This document shows positions 12,389 to 23,200 of a DNA stretch of 64,000 nt, in pieces. The stretch's first letter is position 1. Each line of letters starts with the position of its first letter. Below the pieces are notes generated by a model. The model did not search any database. It worked only from the letters and a program-made list of their open reading frames with translations, and was not told the origin of the DNA. The stretch comes from Zygnema cylindricum (taxonomy: Eukaryota > Streptophyta > Zygnematophyceae > Zygnematales > Zygnemataceae): positions 1-64,000 of the forward strand of contig JBBHKE010001534.1 in NCBI GenBank assembly GCA_037447655.1, read 5' to 3'. A program made the position numbers and the translations under genes.

Positions 12389-13384
12389 TGTTGTTCTACG
12401 ACCACTAGAGCAGGTGGAGCAGCAACAGTAGTAGTAGAAGTAGACATAATTCACCATAGAAACTTACCAAAAATCCTATCAAACAACTGCTTTCTACACC
12501 TCAATAAAGTTGACACAAAGGTCCAAACTGCTTCAAACTATACTACAGTATAGTGCATCAAAAAGTCTAATAACTCCCAAAGTTTTAGCACAATTGATCC
12601 AACATTCACCAAGATATGGAACTCACAAGTTTCCCAAAAACAGTCTGCACATTACACAGTCTGGAAGTCGGGATACATAAAATGTTCTACGTCCTAAGTC
12701 TTATACTCTTCACTTAGTTGTCCTACTACATAGTGTTGTACCGCCGGAATAAGTGTTCCTAAAAGATACGTCCAAAAGAGCTAAACTTCCACTAAGGTCT
12801 AAGTGCTCCCAATCACGCGAAAACTAATCTATCACTATACAATCAATATTACTGAGAATCCTATACATGTGATTTGTTCAAAGACTCTTCGCTTGGCTTA
12901 GTGACAATTGTCTGGGTATGTCCATCCGGCTGTTGCAGAACATCTTTCAGCGAGTCACTTAATTATTCTCTTATGAATCTCGTCCGTTGACTTGATTCAT
13001 ATCAATCGTAGCAGCGCAGTCGAATTCCTACTCACATGATCACATTTAAATATCTGCAGATTCGTAGCAGCTGCGTCGTCCCATAACAAAATTAGCCGCA
13101 GCTGCAATGGTCTTGTTGTGTAGCAATTTCGTTATCCTGTACCAAAATATTTGCATTTGCATTTGTCCCTTGTGTCGCAGGCTGCGTTCGTCCGTACAGA
13201 CCATATCAAATATAACCGCAGCTGCGTTTGTTTTATCTGCATCGCAGATGCGTTGTTCCAATGCTGGTGTCGGTACCATTCAAAAAACATGCACTGTGCT
13301 TGAAGTGACGACGCGTGTCCCTATAGATCTATTTTTTCGTCGTCCTATAAATTTGCTGAGACTTAAAGCTTTCCAAAAACAACA
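12389..13384 (-). repeat. 5' LTR of the 5-13 kb copia element, containing the gag start
   Basis: About 996 bases, the partner of 5107-6071. The gag ATG (12447) lies 59 bases inside the LTR. The frame (MSTSTTTVAAPPALVVVEQ) continues across the LTR end and the primer site as H-VMGVSSRIPF. The U3 part (about 13050-13265) has reiterated GCAGCTGCG-like words. Short open frames read on either strand across 13046-13445 are by-products of this LTR. Confidence 0.9.
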
Positions 13385-15160
13385 ACTTTGCGCAACCAAA
13401 ACAGTCATTCTCATGATCAATTCCATTTGTCTAACTCATGTGTAGCAAACACAACATATAGTTCTGTAGGAAAACAAGTAAATGGATTTGTCTCGACATG
13501 GTCTATGACGTGCCAATTTTTCTTCTGAAAGAATAATAGTCGCGAGCGACCCGTTGCTTTGCCTTTTGGTTGCCTAAGGGCATTTTGTTTTTGTACAGTA
13601 CCACAAAAAATGCGATAGATTTGCAATAGATATTGTCGGCTTGTTGATAGATATTTTTTTGCTCGTGAAACTTCATGCGGCTACGATTTTTGTACGGTTG
13701 AGATTGTTAAATCCAAGGAAAAATCTAGTACGATGATATGGATATTTATTAATTTTGACCGTTGATGGGAAAACACTTTCGGCAGATCATTCCGCAGGTA
13801 CAGCATTGAATTGCTTGACTGGACTTGGACGCAGATGTCAACATCACTACTTTTTAAGTTTCAACAAATCAAGCATGTGAAAGTTACAAAACTCGAAGCG
13901 AATAGGTTCTGGGCGTCTATCACGGAAAATTGCGGCGCTATGAAAGTTCAACACGAATAATTACCACGCCACGTGCAAATCCATAAAAGAAGGTCAGATA
14001 GTGACCGGATCAAGTTAACTTGTTAAAAATAATAAGCACTAAATCCCGGGACGATATGTTATACGCATTTATTTATTTCATAAAGTTAGAGCAGTTTTGT
14101 TGTCAAAATGATCAATGATGAATCGATGATTCCCGATGTCCCCACCTCTCGTAAACTCGACACGTGCTTGTATTCCTTGCAACACTTAAAACAAATTCGA
14201 GCTGCAAACTTCTGACTTGTAGAAAGCAATGTTTTCAGCACGTTGACATCCGGATCGCCGTCCAAAATACGCCGTGAAAATAGTCGGCGCTTGCCATCCG
14301 TCAAACCCTATTTTGCCGTATTTTTTCCATAGAATTTGTCACTGCGTGCTACCAACAAAATTTCAGAATTTTCAGCCACAAATAAAATTTTGAAATTTTC
14401 AGCCACATTGAGAGTGCAACAGATGCAGGAAAAGACAAAAAGTGATGAATCTACATAGGACACAAGCAAAAGGTAATCTTTTCCGCATTTTGACATTTGG
14501 ATTGCCGTCCGCTAAATACTCCACCCTTGCCATCCGTCAAATCATAACATGCGTCATGTACTCGTTAGATGTCATCATACCGTACTATTAGAAACTGTCA
14601 GCAGGTCGTTTTCCATCATCACCCGCCTTTTTCTTTTTGGAGAGCCCATGCCTCACTCTCCGACACGGCGTATCTTTTCCTAACCATTTATAGAGCATCG
14701 CGTGAAAGCAAAGAAGGAAAAATACAAAATTAGAAGTCAAACGGAAATCAGTGAATCTTTTTTCTCACCGCGCTTTACCCATCTTATTATTTGTTTTTTT
14801 TCTGATAAACTCCTACATTTGGAGGAATCACATTACTCCATGTGCGGCGAAAAAGGTTTCTCACAATTGTCAAATGTTTTTAGGGCGATTTCCTGTATTA
14901 TGTCTATCTGTTTTTCTTCGACAATACACGCGAACAACAATAAAGTACACATCTACGAATCTAAAGTACATCCATACGACGTAAAAGTATACAATATATG
15001 TACTGTACTATATTCCAAGCGCGTCCCACGCATAGAGTATTGTATAGAAAAGTGCAAAATGTTTTGATTTTGTGAGACCGGTGGTTGTGGACTGTCTTGT
15101 CAACAACTCCCATTGTCTCGTCATTGGAGCACAAATCGGGTTTTCATCCCGTCAACCACT
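13385..15160. other. Intergenic region, no gene seen
   Basis: Mixed-composition DNA with a few short frames of no recognisable family. There is a degenerate duplicated block: about 14235-14310 and 14478-14548 both contain a GACAT..GGAT.GCCGTCC word followed by TTGCCATCCGTCAAA. Nothing else could be supported. Confidence 0.5.
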
Positions 15161-15165
15161 ACCTC

Positions 15166-15380
15166 TGTCGCCCCTTCCCTCCCTCCCTTCTTCCCTCCCT
15201 CCCTTTCTCCCTCATCAATTTTAGATATTTTGAATATTCAAGAGAGGGAGAGGGAGAGGGAGAGGGAGAGAGAGGGAAAGAGATAGGGAGGGAGAGGGAG
15301 AGGGAGAGGGAGAGGGAAAAGGAGAGGGAGAGGGAGAGGGAGAAGCAAAGCTTAGGGTTTGAGTGGCAAAGCTTGGAACA
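15166..15380 (+). promoter_or_regulatory. Pyrimidine/purine tracts with telo-box, candidate distal 5' leader
   Basis: A CCCTCCCTT-rich pyrimidine stretch (15166-15212) is followed 30 bases later by a ~110-base GAGGGA repeat (15241-15345) and then a TTAGGGTTT telo-box (15352-15360). A possible splice donor AAG|GTGAGA lies at 15380/15381. GA-rich leaders with telo-boxes are common near the transcription start of plant housekeeping genes, so this could be a distal non-coding first exon of the CLU gene, spliced to the acceptor at 20198. That link is inference only. The pyrimidine and purine blocks can also pair as a hairpin or triplex. Confidence 0.35.
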
Positions 15381-15399
15381 AGGTGAGATACATCATGAA

Positions 15400-18047
15400 T
15401 CGCTATTAAAGTTCTAACACTGGTTCTTTTGCGCGCTGCGATAAACCGCAGCAAACAATTATTTTCTAAAATAATTTGGTTAGCGGTTGAAAAATGTCCG
15501 CGTCGTTCAAATTGGAATTAAAGCACTAGGATTAATCGCACGCCAAATATTCCCTAATGCTGATAGCGATTCACTGTGTATACCGCAGAGACGTTTTTTT
15601 TTTGGTATTGCACTAACTGTTTATGTTTTTAGTTCTACTTTGAGTTTCGGTGTGGATCTTCGTTCGGTCTCGTGTTTTGGTTTTGTTCGCAACACACCTC
15701 AAACAGCATGTATGTTTTATATGTTTTTTATTTGTTTTCCTTTCAAAATATTTTTATTTGTAGTGTACTTTCAGTATCTGTTTCCTTGTGCAATTATCAA
15801 TTCTTCAGTTTTAGTTTTCAGTTTCATTTATAGGATTTGTTTTATGTGCAATATATCTCAGTTCCATGTGCAATATACGTTGAGTGCAGTCTGTTAAGTT
15901 ACAGTCCTAATTCTTGTTTATGCAAGAAGGTAACAACGATTATTTGTAAAAGTGCAAATTAAACTGCATTAAGCCATGAGTTGTGATTTTTTATTTTTTT
16001 TTCTGTTTAACTCTATGATTGTTTTTCTTTTTATCGCTTTATAGTGGTTTGTGTGGAGTTAATCTTATGTTTTTTTTTCATGTATGTTTTATGTTTTACT
16101 TTTTAAATAAATCCTATTTTGTTTGTCTATTTCTTTGTTTTTACATGTTTGGGAAAGTTTGAATTAAAATCATATTGTTTTGTTACTTCATTTGTTTATT
16201 GATGTTTGTTTATTTTTTGTTATTCAAGTGTAAGTGTTTTTTTTTTTTCGACTTTTGGGAGTTATATTTTAGGTAAGCATATTATGACACGTAAAACCTC
16301 TTTTTCGATTACATGTTAAAGGGTTTGGGAATTGTTTGTTTCGTGCTCTTTCCTTATTATTGTTTGGTTGTGGGCCTAAATATTCTTATGTAAAAAAAGT
16401 ATTTATTAGTTATTTATTAAACCTGTTTTTCTGTGCTCAATTCTTATTTGGGATGTTTTGGAGTCCTGAGGGAGGGTTAGTTTTGAGGTCACTCTTTAAT
16501 TCTTTCACCAAAAACACCACAATATCTTTTTTCAATCGGAACATTTTTTCGAAAACGCTCGTCACTATAACGTCCTAATTCTACATCAGCCCAATGAAAT
16601 GACATTGGCTCGATGTAGTAAACCCCATTTGTATTAGATTGGAAGCTTGACAAATGTCGGAGGGTTATTTTTGCAGTTTCGGGCATAACTTTCGCAAAAG
16701 TCTCTTCAAAAAGTTGTTCGCTTTGGCTATCGTGTAACATGGGTGGTATGAGGAATTTGAATATCATTTGCAAAATTGTCGAGAAACCCAATACAAGATT
16801 TTCAGTTATCATTGCCGCACAACGTTTTTTTTTTCCGGAGTCATCCTACAACACATTGCCTACCCCTTCAATATTATTATCTTGTTCGAAGGTTGTTATC
16901 ATTTGTCAACTCTCTTTATAATTTCAGCCAAATTGAAATGTCGATTTCAATTTTAATTTCAACTTTCAAATTGTAAGTGGAGTTTTTTTAATTTCAATTT
17001 TAAACTTCAAAAATCTAAAAATTTTGATATCAATGTAGATTTCAGTTTACAGTAACATTGCGTTTTTATTTAAGTTAGATTCTTATTTTTGTTCCTAAAA
17101 TTCCTTGTTTATTTTCAATCCGAATTGAAATATTTGTTTGCTTTTCAAATTGTAATCTGACTAATAATTTTAAATGTATACTTCCCATTTCAATTGCAAT
17201 TTGAATTTCAACAAAATCGAATGTGCAAGTTTAAGGGGTTTAGCCTATTACACAAGCATCTTTCGCTATAGTGCTTCCAAATGTTTGGTGTTCTCAAATA
17301 TTGTATGACAACAATTTTGTTGGCAACCAAAATGATTCGTTTTTTCTCAAAAAGAATTTAGTGTATAGTAGAGGTAATGAAGGGCCGTATGTGCTGCCCG
17401 TTTTTTCGTCTGAATGGCGAATGCTATAATTGCATTAAATAGAAAAGCGTAGAAAATGGCAACAGGCAGGCGGACAAGATCCACCAGAACTACGCACATG
17501 GCAATGAAAGAAAGCGTGACGTCTATAATGTCACGCTGACCATTCAATGTCAATTTCACTGCTTTTGTAATTTACAGCCCATTTGTAGACGTAGGCGATT
17601 GCTTATGTCGTTCACGTGTGGGCGTCAACAAATGACCGCTGGCGTCGACAATTGTTACAGTATGTCAGGAGCTCTTTGCGGCGTACTCAACCCTGTTACT
17701 CTTTTTTTTCATTTTTCGACCAATACAATATGGGTCTTAAGGTCATATTGTATGTTTTACATACAATAGGCATATTGTATGGGCCTACTTTCACCTACTT
17801 TTGAACTATGGAACAAACACCTTATGTACACCACACTATTCATGAAATATGTTCGGTATTACCGTTAAAGCTAATTTACAAGAACCGTAATTAACGTCAA
17901 GGAAAAATTAAATTTATTAATTGTATTTCAGGTATCAATGTCAAAATTTAGGGGTGCCGATATAGAGTACATAAGGCTAATAACGATTCACGGTGTACTG
18001 TACAGTGGAACGTACCTACGAAACCTTCGATTTTTTTCGTTTTTTGC
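15400..18047. other. T-rich non-coding region with MITE fragments
   Basis: Strongly T-rich on the plus strand, like plant intron or spacer sequence. An end of the TA-flanked MITE family is recognisable at about 17979-17997 (CGATTCACGGTG then TA), and a weaker one near 15565-15580. One minus-strand frame (16812-16489, 107 codons) reads like protein (FEETFAKVMPETAKITL, YIEPMSFHWADVELG) but matches no family I know, so it is left as a low-confidence candidate within this entry. If 15380 is a donor, the stretch is intronic to the CLU leader. Confidence 0.4.
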
Positions 18048-18050
18048 TTA

Positions 18051-18762
18051 AGGTGGCGTTCCATCAGACGAAAAGTGAGGCTGTTTACAGAAATCCGGAC
18101 TTATCCGTACTACAATTACCTCTTATTTTGTTTTTATATGCGAACAACATTACAGAGAATCTTGTCAATATTCTCCAAAGGTCTGGGAGGTAACAATGAC
18201 CGTTGGATGTTTTTTCGCGAAGCATTCGCGTCGAAAGTTTCTGTAAATGGAGGTACGAGGTACATCAATTGAGCCGTGACGCGTTGGATAATGAATGTAC
18301 GTGTCAGGATGGCAACCAACGGAAATCGAAAAATTTCGCTCATGATATATGCATTCAAAAATTCAACGGAAATCACGAAAGTGATCTCGTAACGAGCTTT
18401 CGTCGCGCTATTTTTGTTACCGGGCATTCGTCACACTATTTGTGGAAGCGCTCATTCGTCACGCGAAAAAGCAGAAACCCTAAAGATAATGAGCTGGCAT
18501 CTAACAAGCGTTTGCAAAGAGTACAAGATTTGTGTGGTACGATGCCCTGGTCCGCACGTACATGGTATGCAAATGAAGATTTCGAGTTGAAGTTGGTCGG
18601 TGTAAAAAATATTTGACTATTTTCAATATACGGTCGTATCTTACGTGGCATCACTCATTTCTGAGCACGTGGATTGCAGACTGCGCGATAGAACATCGTT
18701 CATATGTAGCATTCTGTAATGTCGTTCGTACGATTACAGAATTTCCTGATGGAACGCCACCC
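18051..18762. mobile_element. PIF/Harbinger-like MITE (712 bases, TTA duplication)
   Basis: The terminal inverted repeats read GGTGGCGTTCCATCAG just inside the left end and its reverse complement at the right end (18747-18762). The flanks are TTA on both sides (18048-18050 and 18763-18765), the 3-base target duplication typical of PIF/Harbinger elements. No transposase is encoded; the short frames inside are chance. The superfamily call rests on the 3-base TTA duplication and the near-GGG terminus. Confidence 0.7.
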
Positions 18763-18765
18763 TTA

Positions 18766-20198
18766 TCCTGCCGTAACCGAAAATGTTTTTTTTTTTTTTG
18801 AATCACCCTGTCGAATCCGGCCGACCCCCTAAATTTGGCACCCTAATCCGTTCCGGTTCTGCGCGGGCGGGTATGTACGGATAGGGTACGAATTCGTGTA
18901 CCCGATTGCGACCTATGATACCAGGGCACTTTGCCGGTCGAGAGACAGTAATATCAGTTTTCGAAATTGTTGCGATAGGAAATTTTGGATACACAAACTA
19001 CAGTATAGTACTAATTTTCTGGTACGCCACCCTGCCTATCAGGCTTCCATAAGTACGACTTGAAACTCTGGACCCTTCTCATGCGCCTTGTGATCACATA
19101 AGCAAAGGAATTTTTAGACCTCAGCCAATGGATGAGATCAGCCTGCTTTCTCATTTGTCCACGCAGGCGGCCTATGATTCTGTGAAAAAATGAGGGGCAT
19201 GGGTGGTTCGGCACTCCGACCAAGCGCGAATTGCGAACTAGACGATGACACTCGGAAGGTTTTAAATGGATGGCATGTTCCCTGAACCCCTTTCTGTGAC
19301 GTGACAAGTCCACAGGGTTTGGACGGAGGAAGTGAAGCATAATCTGAAGAAAGGAACATTGTAGCTCCTTGAGAAAGGGAGGACTAGCTGAACAGAGCTG
19401 CCCTGCTACTTTGTTTCTAAATTCACAGCGTTATATTCGCCTAACGACCTTCCTCTAAGGCACGCATTCTTGCCATTGCTTAAGTCCATGCGTAGTGCTG
19501 TCAAATTCGACCAGTTGTTGTGTTTGTTTGAGAGAGGGAGAGAACATGGGAAGTCCATGATGTCAATTCAGTTGACGGGGAAAACTTAGCTGTTAGGGTG
19601 TGTTTGTGCACGCTTGTGGTGCATGAGGGAGATGAGAGAGACGAGAAGGGAGGAGGAAGGGGAGGGGAGGTAGGGAGGAGAGTGAGGTAGGGAGGAGAGG
19701 GAGGTAGGGAGGAGAGGGAGGGAGGTGAGGAAGGAAGGAGAGGGAGGTAGGAGAGGGAGGGAGGGAGGAGAGGGAGGAGAGGGAGGAGAGGGAGGAAAGG
19801 GAGAGAGGGAGGAAAGGGAGAGAGGGAGGAGAGGGAAAGAGGAAGGGAGGGAGGGGAGGGCGGAAGGAAAGAGAGTGAGGGAGGGAAGCGAGAGAGTGAG
19901 GGAGGAAAGGGATGAAGGGAGGGAGGGAGAAGGAGGGATGGAGCTAGGCAAAGAGAGAGAGGCAAGAAAAGGGAAGAATAAGAAGCTGTAATGTGTTTTG
20001 CTCGCAATCTTGTGGCTATCTAGATTGATTTCCTACAGCCAGTGCCCAAAATTACGTGTGCTTGCTCTCAGGCTATTACTGTTTAGTGGCCCATGAGTAC
20101 TTGCAGTATCTAAATTACATTGCCATTTTTTTTTGTCAAAGTAGCCTGTTTTAACACAATGTTACAGCTGAATTATGCTCTCTGTGTCTATCCTTCAG
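18766..20198. other. Upstream region of the CLU gene with GGGA-rich tract
   Basis: 18766-19500 has no recognisable gene. 19620-19975 is a long purine-rich GGGA/GAGG imperfect repeat; the proline/serine-rich and arginine/glycine-rich frames crossing it are artefacts of this composition. A pyrimidine-rich stretch ending CTTCAG (to 20198) looks like a 3' splice site 41 bases before the CLU start codon, implying an intron in the 5' leader. Confidence 0.5.
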
Positions 20199-20239
20199 GT
20201 TTGTGATACTTCCAGACTGTTTATGGTGGTACAGGAGCC

Positions 20240-23200
20240 ATGGGGAGAAAGAAAGCTGGCAAAAGCTCTGTTCCAGCAAAAACAACTGAAGGTGATGTTC
20301 AAGTTGCAGCAAAGGTTAAGGAAGAGGAGAACTCAATGTTGAACGAGACTCAAACACCCCCTCCTACGGCTAGTGCAGACAGAGAGGAGTCAGTTTCTCA
20401 GAATAGTGTGTTGGAGAAAGCTGAGGAACCGCGTTCTTCTATCAGTGAAGACCATAATGCAGGTGGATTAAAGCTTGAGAGCTCTGAAAAGGCTGAAACC
20501 GGAGATAAACCGGTCGAGGTTACGAGCTTTATAGAGAAAGTTAAATCCAGCACAGAGACCATACAAACCAACGCGGAGTCTGTTGACAATCAAGTCCAAA
20601 AAGAAACTGTAGAGGCAGCAGAAAACAACGGGGAGTTTGGGGAGGACTTGCCTCTTTATCCCGTGCCTGTAAAGGGGCCTGGTGGTGAGGAGGTTGAGCT
20701 TCAGGTACGACATTCCATTAGAATTATAAATTGAAATCAACAACACGAGTTGACTTAATCCCAGTACACCTGTAATAGTGAAATGTCAACAGCTGACTTA
20801 TTCCTGCAAGTTGTATATGTGATTTGGTTGTTTCTTTTTGTTGTTGTTGATCAAGCTTGTTTTAACAGAACTCACTGAAACGGTCTGGGCAGAAGAAATT
20901 TTCCCTTAAGAGTTAAGGTATTCCCGGGCATGTGATGTTAACTTGCTAAGCCATTATGTGTCTTGAAAGATAAAATGTGGCTTATGTTTTTTTCTAGGTA
21001 CTTAACTGGATCATGCAAATTGTGTACAAGTTGTACGTCCACCAATCATGACTTGCTGGAAAATGTATTGTAGAATTCGGCATTGTTCAAATTGTTCAGT
21101 CGTTCCAAACTTGCGTAATGGGATCGTTGTTTCCAATTGAGATATTCTGACAATGTAAGGCCACATTGGCTGGGTTTTGTTTCTACTGGGTTCAGAAATA
21201 GCGCCAGCTGGTTAGGCGTGTTTTTTTAAATTAGGATACATGTTATTTTAGCGACAGTTCTCCTAGCTGAGCGTACTCCAGGCCACTTGGGACATTTCAA
21301 CTATACATTTGATTGGTCCAGGCTTTAACGCAAAATTGTTTGCCATCTCTTGCTAATTTCAGCCGCTTTGTGCAGCAAAGCGTGTCATCAATATCTTGAT
21401 TAATGCCAGTCAGCAAACCATCGTCCTGCAGTTTACCAGAAATTATTGGGTTTATATTTGACGCATTTTAGCAATTCAGTTGTTTTAACATATGCAATGG
21501 GTTTTGAGGTTATTGATTCAACTACGTGTGAGACAACACGTGTAAACTGGTTTTCTAATCCCCTGATAGCCAATTCTCCTTCGATTTCTAGTTGTGATGT
21601 TTTTTGTAACTAATCATTTCTGGATGTTTTTCTCCAGGTGAATCCTGTGGATACAGTAATGGATCTTCGACAGTTTCTAGCCGAAGCACCGGAAACATGC
21701 TTCTATACCTGCTATGATCTTATCCTCACAACAAAAGATGGAATGCGTTACCATTTGATTGACTACATAGAAATCGGTGATGTCACTGACGTTGCTGGAG
21801 GAGGGTGCTCGCTAGAGATGTTTCCTGCCTTTTATGACGAGCGTTCCATTCGTGTGCATGTTCGGAAATTCAGGGACTTAGCATCAACAGCGGGCTCCTT
21901 CTGCTCTCACTCAACATCCCTAGCAGCAGATCATGAAATGGGTCCTACATTGATTCAGGAGAAAGAGCAGAAAGATGTAAAGGATGGAAAAGCTGGGGCT
22001 GAAAAGGAGGACAGCAGGTCTTCAGGTCTTCCTACAGAGCTTGAGAATTTGGGTTTCGCTGGGCCTGCGGCTGGACTATTGAAGAGCCTTCTTCCTGAGA
22101 TTGGAACAGAGGATAGCGATTGCTTTAACAGCATATGTTATTCGTCATTCAACCCTGCCCCTGGGTACAGAAGGTATGTTGAATTATTCCTCGGGATAAT
22201 TCTCCGTGCAGGATTCTGCTTTGGTATTGTTCAGAAAAGCAACAGGCTTAAGCCATAGACCGTTGGCCCTCCATATATTTGAGATTTTCAAGTTATTTGA
22301 ACTTGTTTTGCTAGAAGAATGATGGGTTTCTTGGAATTTGATGCCCGCCCATTTACCTGGCTTTATCAGTCAGCCACAATCATGTTCTTGTAGTGGCGAT
22401 TATGTTATGACTTCATAGAGATCCTGGCATTAGAAAAAAAGTTGCTCACCTAGTGGGTGCGAAACCTGGTTGCGTAGGTGCGGAGGATTGTTCTTTTATG
22501 TGCGACGTGCGTTTTGAGTGTGCTAGCCGATTTTGTACAGGTGCAGCAGCTGTCGCTCTTCTGTTTTTCGTCTGTATTGTTGAAGCCTGTGGAGGTTCTG
22601 ACAGCTTTTGTACAGCCAACAATGCCAGCTCTGATAAGGCTGTTCTTGTTTGCTTTTTTGCCGTGTTTCACATTTTGGCAGGCTCCAGGGTGATTTAATG
22701 TATTTTGACCTTGTAACTGTCGAAGGCAAGACATTCTGTATAACTGCCCATACTCGGGGTTTTACAGTGAATAGCAGCACAGGAGCTCTGTTAAATCCCA
22801 AACCGGCAGAGCCAAAGCAGGAGGCATCAACCTTAGTCGGATTGCTTCGGATTATTAGCCCGAAATTCGGTGATGGTAAGTTCCATGCCTTATTTTGTGT
22901 ATTATATGTTGTAAATGACTTTCTCCTATCTTGCTGAAGGAGGTTAAGGAGGTCTTCTGGAACTAAGGTGTCTGCAGGTTTTTTTTTCAGGTGAGGAGTT
23001 TTTATGTGCATGTATATTAGTACGCCCTAGCTTGCGATCATCAGATTCGTACTCTACCTTGAATGTTCGTTTCTTGTGGGTGTTTGGCATTTCTCTGTGT
23101 TACAGAACTTAAAGCTGACTATTTTGTTCAGATTTGTTTGTGTTTTGACCACAGAAGGGGGAATGGAATATCTTAGGTTGTATTGCAGATTGGCAAATTG

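Larger units (their letters stand above)
6268..12447 (-). pseudogene. Copia gag-pol pseudogene (interrupted by two solo LTRs)
   Basis: In order along the minus strand: gag start 12447-12247; gag UBN2-like core 12133-11828; CCHC zinc knuckle (CHYCNEKGHGYKLC) near 11690-11650; protease, GAG-pre-integrase (YELWHKRLGHVN) and integrase core 11485-10709; integrase C-part 10510-10256; RT N-part 10094-9500 (ERYKARLVAKGYNQ, MDVKTTFLHGELE); RT C-part 8710-8081 (VCKLLKSLYGLKQAPRQWN); RNase H 7736-7599 and, beyond a nested LTR, MIADMLTKAI ending at a TGA (6268-6270). Damage includes several frameshifts, stop codons in the RT palm linker just below 8713, protease DTRAT for D(S/T)GAT, and YVND for YVDD. 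Not functional. Confidence 0.9.
5107..13384 (-). mobile_element. Complete but dead Ty1/copia LTR retrotransposon
   Basis: Two LTRs in direct orientation (5107-6071 and 12389-13384) flank gag, protease, integrase, reverse transcriptase and RNase H remnants in copia order on the minus strand. Each LTR begins TGTTGTT and ends AACAACA. The outer flanks are GCTTT (5102-5106) and ACTTT (13385-13389), a 5-base target duplication with one mismatch. A purine-rich tract (CTTTAGGGGAG in element sense) sits just before the 3' LTR at about 6072-6085. The putative primer site begins right after the 5' LTR (about 12376-12388) with GTTATGGGC, matching the initiator tRNA-Met anticodon region rather than its 3' end. 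Two plus-strand solo LTRs (6325-7593, 8714-9495) are nested in it. Visible LTR-LTR differences and frame damage show it is old. Confidence 0.92.

Noticed and set aside
19586-20007. Long proline/serine/leucine-rich and arginine/glycine/glutamate-rich open frames
   Set aside because: They are translations of a GGGA-type purine tract in several frames and on both strands; no codon bias or domain.
22450-23011. Open frames on both strands around 22.5-23.0 kb and 23.2-23.4 kb
   Set aside because: They overlap the intron 2-exon 3 region of the CLU gene; splice sites and homology explain the coding part and the rest is intronic.
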